Shown here piece by piece: positions 60,394 to 64,000 of a stretch of DNA of 64,000 nt. The notes below the pieces were generated by a model. It was given only the letters and a program-made list of their open reading frames with translations. It was not told the DNA's origin and did not search any database. Position 1 is the first letter of the stretch; each line of letters starts with the position of its first letter. Origin of the DNA: Parapusillimonas sp013416435 (GTDB taxonomy: Bacteria; Pseudomonadota; Gammaproteobacteria; Burkholderiales; Burkholderiaceae_B); assembly GCF_052180245.1 (NCBI RefSeq), contig NZ_CP197474.1, positions 1,798,001 through 1,862,000 of the forward strand, written 5' to 3'. A program made the position numbers and the translations under genes.

Positions 60394-60542
60394 GGGGTCA
60401 GACCCCGTTCGGGGTCTGACCCCTGCTGCCTTGCCATCAGTGTTGTTCGGGGTCAGACCCCATTCAGCCAAGCCGGGGTCTGACCCCCGCCGCCTCGCCA
60501 TTGTTGTTGTTTGGGGTCAGACCCCATGCGGGGTCTGACCCC
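60394..60542. repeat. Cluster of three REP-like palindromes
   Basis: Units at 60394-60423 (spacer gttc), 60449-60487 (spacer enlarged to 13 nt) and 60513-60542 (spacer atgc). They fill most of the 382-bp gap 60270-60651, which otherwise shows a possible TTGACA -35 near 60564 and no gene. Confidence 0.88.
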
Positions 60543-60651
60543 CTTCAACCAAAGCGCATGAACCTTGACATTTATTAAGGAATCGCATGCGTTATGGCTG
60601 CATAGTGTCCGCTAGGCGTCAAGCCGTCAATCATTACCAAGGACATCGATT

Positions 60652-61857
60652 GTGTTGCACACCGTACTAGAAAGACTCAAGCTCAAGGGAAAATCTCTGT
60701 TGCCCATTGTACAAGGAGGAATGGGCGTCGGCGTGTCCGCCCATCGCTTGGCCGGCACGGTGGCCTCGCTTGGCGCCATGGGCACGATTTCGAGCGTCGA
60801 CCTGCGTCGCCACCATCCCGACCTCATGGTGGAGACCGGCCGTTCGCGCGACCGGGCACTTATCGACAAGACCAATCTCATCGCGCTCGATCGGGAAGTG
60901 AAGGCCGCGAAGGAAATGGCGGAAGGGAAGGGATTTGTCGCCGTCAACGTGATGCGCGCGGTTTCCGAATACGCGTCTTATGTGCGCCAGTCATGCGAAA
61001 GCGGGGCGGACGCGGTCGTCGTTGGCGCAGGGCTGCCGCTTGACCTGCCCGAGCTCACCGCCGATTTCCCCAAGGTTGCCATTGTGCCCATTCTGTCCGA
61101 TGTTCGCGGCATCAGCCTGATACTGAAGAAGTGGATGCGCAAGAACCGCCTGCCCGATGCCATCGTGATCGAGAATCCGAAATACGCGGCAGGCCATCTG
61201 GGCGCCCCCACGGCCGATGCGGTGAATAGTCCGAATTTCGCCTTTTCCAATGTGCTGGAAGGCACACGCCAGCTATTCAAGGATCTTGACCTGGAAAAGG
61301 AAAGCATTCCGCTGATTACGGGTGGCGGCATACATAGCCACGAGCAGGTAAAACAACTGCTTGGCATGGGCGCCAATGCCGTGCAGCTGGGATCGCCTTT
61401 CGCGGTGACGGAGGAAGGCGATGCCCATCCCAACTTCAAGAAAGTGCTGGTCGAGGCCAGGCCCGAAGACATTGTGACTTTCATGAGCGTCGCCGGCCTG
61501 CCTGCACGCGCCGTGCGCACGCCATGGCTGGAAGCCTATCTCGAAAAGGAAGAAAAACTCCAGCGCGCCGCCAAGCAGCGCCCGTGCACCGTGGGTTTCG
61601 ATTGCCTGGTTTCTTGCGGACTGCGCGACGGCATTGCCAAGCATGGCCAGTTCTGCATCGATACCCGCCTGGCATTTGCACTGGCCGGCGACATCAAGCG
61701 CGGACTCTTTTTCCGCGGCTCCGAAAAATTGCCTTTCGGCAACGCCATCCGCCCGGTGCGCGAACTCATCGAGTACATGCTGACGGGCATCCGCCCCGTC
61801 CTGGCCGCCGTTGCGCCGCCGACCGTGCGTCCTATGCACGATCTCGTTCCGGCGTGA
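60652..61857 (+). CDS. Nitronate monooxygenase-like flavoprotein
   Basis: A 401-residue FMN-dependent TIM-barrel enzyme of the 2-nitropropane dioxygenase family. Motifs are LLPIVQGGMGVGVSAHRLAG at the N-terminus, ADAVVVGAGLPLDLPEL, ITGGGIHSHEQVKQLLGMGANAVQLGSPF (split; FMN phosphate site), and a Cys-rich region (FDCLVSCGLRDGIAKHGQFC) near 320-345. It begins with GTG 60652 after AAGGACATC. It may oxidise nitronates or act as an NAD(P)H-flavin reductase; the family annotation is broad. Confidence 0.87.
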   Translation: MLHTVLERLKLKGKSLLPIVQGGMGVGVSAHRLAGTVASLGAMGTISSVDLRRHHPDLMVETGRSRDRALIDKTNLIALDREVKAAKEMAEGKGFVAVNVMRAVSEYASYVRQSCESGADAVVVGAGLPLDLPELTADFPKVAIVPILSDVRGISLILKKWMRKNRLPDAIVIENPKYAAGHLGAPTADAVNSPNFAFSNVLEGTRQLFKDLDLEKESIPLITGGGIHSHEQVKQLLGMGANAVQLGSPFAVTEEGDAHPNFKKVLVEARPEDIVTFMSVAGLPARAVRTPWLEAYLEKEEKLQRAAKQRPCTVGFDCLVSCGLRDGIAKHGQFCIDTRLAFALAGDIKRGLFFRGSEKLPFGNAIRPVRELIEYMLTGIRPVLAAVAPPTVRPMHDLVPA

Positions 61858-61865
61858 GGGGTCTC

Positions 61866-61940
61866 GGGGTCAGACCCTATTCAGGGTCTGACCCCAATCG
61901 CACTGTCGCGGGGTCAGACCCCCTGGTGGGGTCTGACCCC
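61866..61940. repeat. Two REP-like palindromes
   Basis: Units at 61866-61895 (arms GGGGTCAGACCC/GGGTCTGACCCC) and 61910-61940 (spacer ctggt). The second overlaps the 3' end and stop codon of the adjacent MFS gene. Confidence 0.87.
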
Positions 61941-63080
61941 TTCAAGCGGTTTCTGCATCAGCGCAATGAAAGCGCCCAGAACGAGGATGGCCGCGGAAAC
62001 CGCCAGGCCGATTGAAAGCGAGCCGAATCGGTCGCTGATCCAGCCGGCGGCGACCGGGCCTATGGTTTGTCCGATGGCGAAGAGGCTGGTGACGACGGCC
62101 AGTGCGCCGCCCCAGGCGGGTTTGGGAAGATTGGTCTTGACGAAGCCCGTGGCGGCCGAGGGCACCATGAACACGCTGGATCCGACAAGCGCTGCCGACA
62201 ACCAGATTCCTGCGATATTGGGCATCCCAAGCGGCAGGGCGGCGCCGGCTGCCAGCACCAACATCGAGGCCGCCATGGGCAGCCCGTCCTGCCTGCCATT
62301 GAACAGCCGTTTCCACAGGATCGGCGCCAGCAAAGTCATGATGCCCAGGATGCTCCACATGATGGAGGTCGTGGCCGCGAGCGGCAGCGTCTGGATCGCG
62401 CTCTGGCGCAACCAGGCGACGATGAAAGTCATGTAGGCGATATAGCCCAGGCCGAACAGAAAGTATCCGGCGAGCTCGGGAACGCAGGGCCGCAGCGGCC
62501 ATTTTGCCGAGCCGCCCGACACCGACGGTTCGATGATGTCCCGCATGGCGGCGATCGCGGCCACCGACAGGGGAATGCAGACTGCGCCGCACGCGATCCA
62601 GGCCCAGGTCCAGGCCGCGGGTCCGGCGAAGTCGAACAGCCAGGGCAGGAGCGCTCCGGTGAACAGCATGCCGATGCCGCCGCCGCTGAAGAAAATCACG
62701 ATGGCCCGCGTGCCGACCACGCCGGACAGCACGCCGCCGCAGATGAAGGCTCCCGCCGCGCCGAATCCCGACAGAAAGCGAAAGGCGGTCAGGAGTTCGA
62801 AGTCGCGGGTCAGGCCGCTGGCCAGCAGCGAAAGCGTGGTGACCGCCAGACCGCCCAGAAACAGCCGCTTGTTGCCCAGGCGGCCAACCAGATAAATGGT
62901 GAGCAGCGACCCCAGCAGGTAGCCCAGCGCGTTGGCGGTATTGAGCCAGCCCGCTTGCGCGTAATTGAGATCCAGATCGGTCTTCATGGCCGGCAGGATC
63001 AGCGCGTAGCCGAAGCGCGCGAACCCCACCGCCACGGCCGCGCCGCCCGAAAGGGCCCAGGGTATGATCGCCGGATTCAT
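61914..63080 (-). CDS. YbfB/YjiJ-family MFS transporter
   Basis: A 388-residue, 12-helix carrier. Family markers are SGGAAVAVGFARFGYALILPAM in helix 1, NYAQAGWLNTANALGYLLGSL and a second-half AIGQTIGPVAAGWISDRFG. The final codons (GVRPHQGV) and the TGA stop fall within a REP-like unit. The start overlaps the helicase stop (TGATG), so it is translationally coupled to it. Substrate unknown. Confidence 0.88.
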   Translation of the reverse strand: MNPAIIPWALSGGAAVAVGFARFGYALILPAMKTDLDLNYAQAGWLNTANALGYLLGSLLTIYLVGRLGNKRLFLGGLAVTTLSLLASGLTRDFELLTAFRFLSGFGAAGAFICGGVLSGVVGTRAIVIFFSGGGIGMLFTGALLPWLFDFAGPAAWTWAWIACGAVCIPLSVAAIAAMRDIIEPSVSGGSAKWPLRPCVPELAGYFLFGLGYIAYMTFIVAWLRQSAIQTLPLAATTSIMWSILGIMTLLAPILWKRLFNGRQDGLPMAASMLVLAAGAALPLGMPNIAGIWLSAALVGSSVFMVPSAATGFVKTNLPKPAWGGALAVVTSLFAIGQTIGPVAAGWISDRFGSLSIGLAVSAAILVLGAFIALMQKPLEGVRPHQGV

Positions 63081-64000
63081 CAGACTGTGTCGCCTCGTTC
63101 GTGGGTCTGGTTTTTTGTAGCGCCATCATAATCCACCTGCCACCAGTCGGGCAGCAGGCCGCGTATGCGGGTTTGCAGATAGCGGTCGTCGATGAGATGA
63201 AGGACGCCCTGGTCCGTCGGAGAGCGGATCACCCGTCCCGCGGCCTGCACGACTTTCTGCAGGCCGGGATATAAATAGGCGTAGTCGTAGGCGACTCGCT
63301 TGCCGAAGACCTGCTCCATGCACCGCATGCGCTGTTCGTTCACGGGATTCACTTGCGGCAGTCCCAGTGTGGACACGAAGGCGCCGATGAGCCGTGTGCC
63401 CGGCAAGTCTATGCCCTCCGACAAGGCGCCGCCCAGTACGGCAAAGCCGATTCCCGTGCCCTCCGGCGTGAACCGGGCGAGGAAGTCGGCACGGTCGGTT
63501 TCGCTCATGCGGCGCGATTGTGTCCAGACGGGGATATCCGGATGACTGAGCATGAAGGCTTGCGCGCATCGTTCCAGGTAATCGAAGCTGCTGAAGTAGC
63601 TCAGGTAGTTGCCCGGGCGCTGCCGGTACTGTTGCGCCATCAACTGCGCAATGGGGCCGGCCGAGCGTTCGCGGTCGGCGTAGCGGGTCGAGATATGGCC
63701 CGCGATGCGCACGTCCAATTGTTCGGCATGGAAAGGAGCGGCGACATTCACGTAGGCGGTGTCTGCAGGCAGGCCCAGCGTGTCGCGATAGAAGTGCCAG
63801 GGCGTGAGGGTTGCGGAAAACAGCACACAGCCGTGGCTGGCGGCAAAACGCTCTTGCAGGTGAGGAGCCGGGATCATGTTCCTCAGGCACAGGCGGCGAT
63901 CCACGGAATGGTTCCGGCCGCCTTGGGCGGGCGACAGCGTCAAGTCGTAGATGGAATGGGACCCGAAAGACTCCGAGAGCTTCAGGAAGTGCTGAACCAG
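63080..64000 (-). CDS. DinG/Rad3-like ATP-dependent helicase, C-terminal part
   Basis: The frame is open from the right edge to the stop at 63080, giving 306 residues of a longer protein. It contains the C-terminal helicase motifs of superfamily 2 XPD-type enzymes: SATLTPWHFYRDTLGLP, YLSYFSSFDYLERCAQ, VLGGALSEGIDLPGTRLIGAFV and QAAGRVIRSPTDQGVLHLIDDRY. The Walker box and Fe-S cysteines would lie outside the window. Such proteins unwind DNA in repair. An annotation as DinG-family or as a bacterial XPD/Rad3 homologue is equally fair. Confidence 0.88.
   Translation of the reverse strand: MVQHFLKLSESFGSHSIYDLTLSPAQGGRNHSVDRRLCLRNMIPAPHLQERFAASHGCVLFSATLTPWHFYRDTLGLPADTAYVNVAAPFHAEQLDVRIAGHISTRYADRERSAGPIAQLMAQQYRQRPGNYLSYFSSFDYLERCAQAFMLSHPDIPVWTQSRRMSETDRADFLARFTPEGTGIGFAVLGGALSEGIDLPGTRLIGAFVSTLGLPQVNPVNEQRMRCMEQVFGKRVAYDYAYLYPGLQKVVQAAGRVIRSPTDQGVLHLIDDRYLQTRIRGLLPDWWQVDYDGATKNQTHERGDTV

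Noticed and set aside
58826..60542. Spaced palindromes considered as a CRISPR array
   Set aside because: Units are self-complementary, spacing is irregular, spacers are not unique ~30-mers, and there are no cas genes.

Overview
The window looks like a chromosomal segment of a betaproteobacterium, most likely Alcaligenaceae (Bordetella, Achromobacter or Pusillimonas relatives). This is inferred from gene content: a Bug-type tricarboxylate receptor, a TRAP transporter, a YbfB/YjiJ MFS carrier, a MetE-core/DUF1852 pair and high-GC backbone genes. No species can be named from the sequence alone.

Layout. 1-10.8 kb is backbone: the 5' part of an aerotaxis receptor, a dctPQM TRAP operon behind two strong palindromes, a DUF72 protein, a large MscS-type channel and an MHS-type MFS carrier. 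10.8-17.7 kb is accessory: a DM9-domain secreted protein gene split by an insertion sequence (IS copy 1), the two-gene oxygen-dependent methionine synthase mesX-mesD, a decayed outer-membrane efflux gene with two stop codons, an AlpA fragment and a ccdAB toxin-antitoxin pair.

17,753-27,846 is an AT-rich integrative mobilizable element. It sits in the 3' end of a CAU tRNA gene and is bounded by a 17-bp direct repeat of that tRNA end. It carries a tyrosine integrase, an H-NS-like protein, a NucS-like nuclease, a ColE2-type replicase split by a second identical IS, a MobC/relaxase pair with a candidate oriT, and a type IV pilin carrying three thrombospondin-like repeats. The original tRNA terminator is still visible on the far side of the element, and the element has supplied a replacement.

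28-64 kb is again backbone: an FMN glutamate synthase-like protein, an EamA exporter and a diguanylate cyclase. A four-gene catabolic/uptake cassette lies between two near-identical tRNA-Leu(CAG) copies. Then come rnr-rlmB, a PLP sulfhydrylase-like enzyme, an HU protein, tRNA-Val, a Fur-box-led tonB-exbB-exbD operon, a two-component system, kup and a six-gene Mrp antiporter operon (mnhA/B fusion, C-G). An anaerobiosis cluster follows: hemN with an FNR-type box, a Crp/Fnr regulator lacking cluster cysteines, and a heme-copper-oxidase-like membrane protein. The window ends with a nitronate monooxygenase-like enzyme, an MFS carrier and the 3' part of a DinG-like helicase.

From about 32 kb onward the intergenic spaces hold about 15 copies of a REP-like palindrome built on GGGGTCAGACCCC. 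Some carry compensatory base changes, and two supply the C-terminal codons or stop codon of a neighbouring gene.
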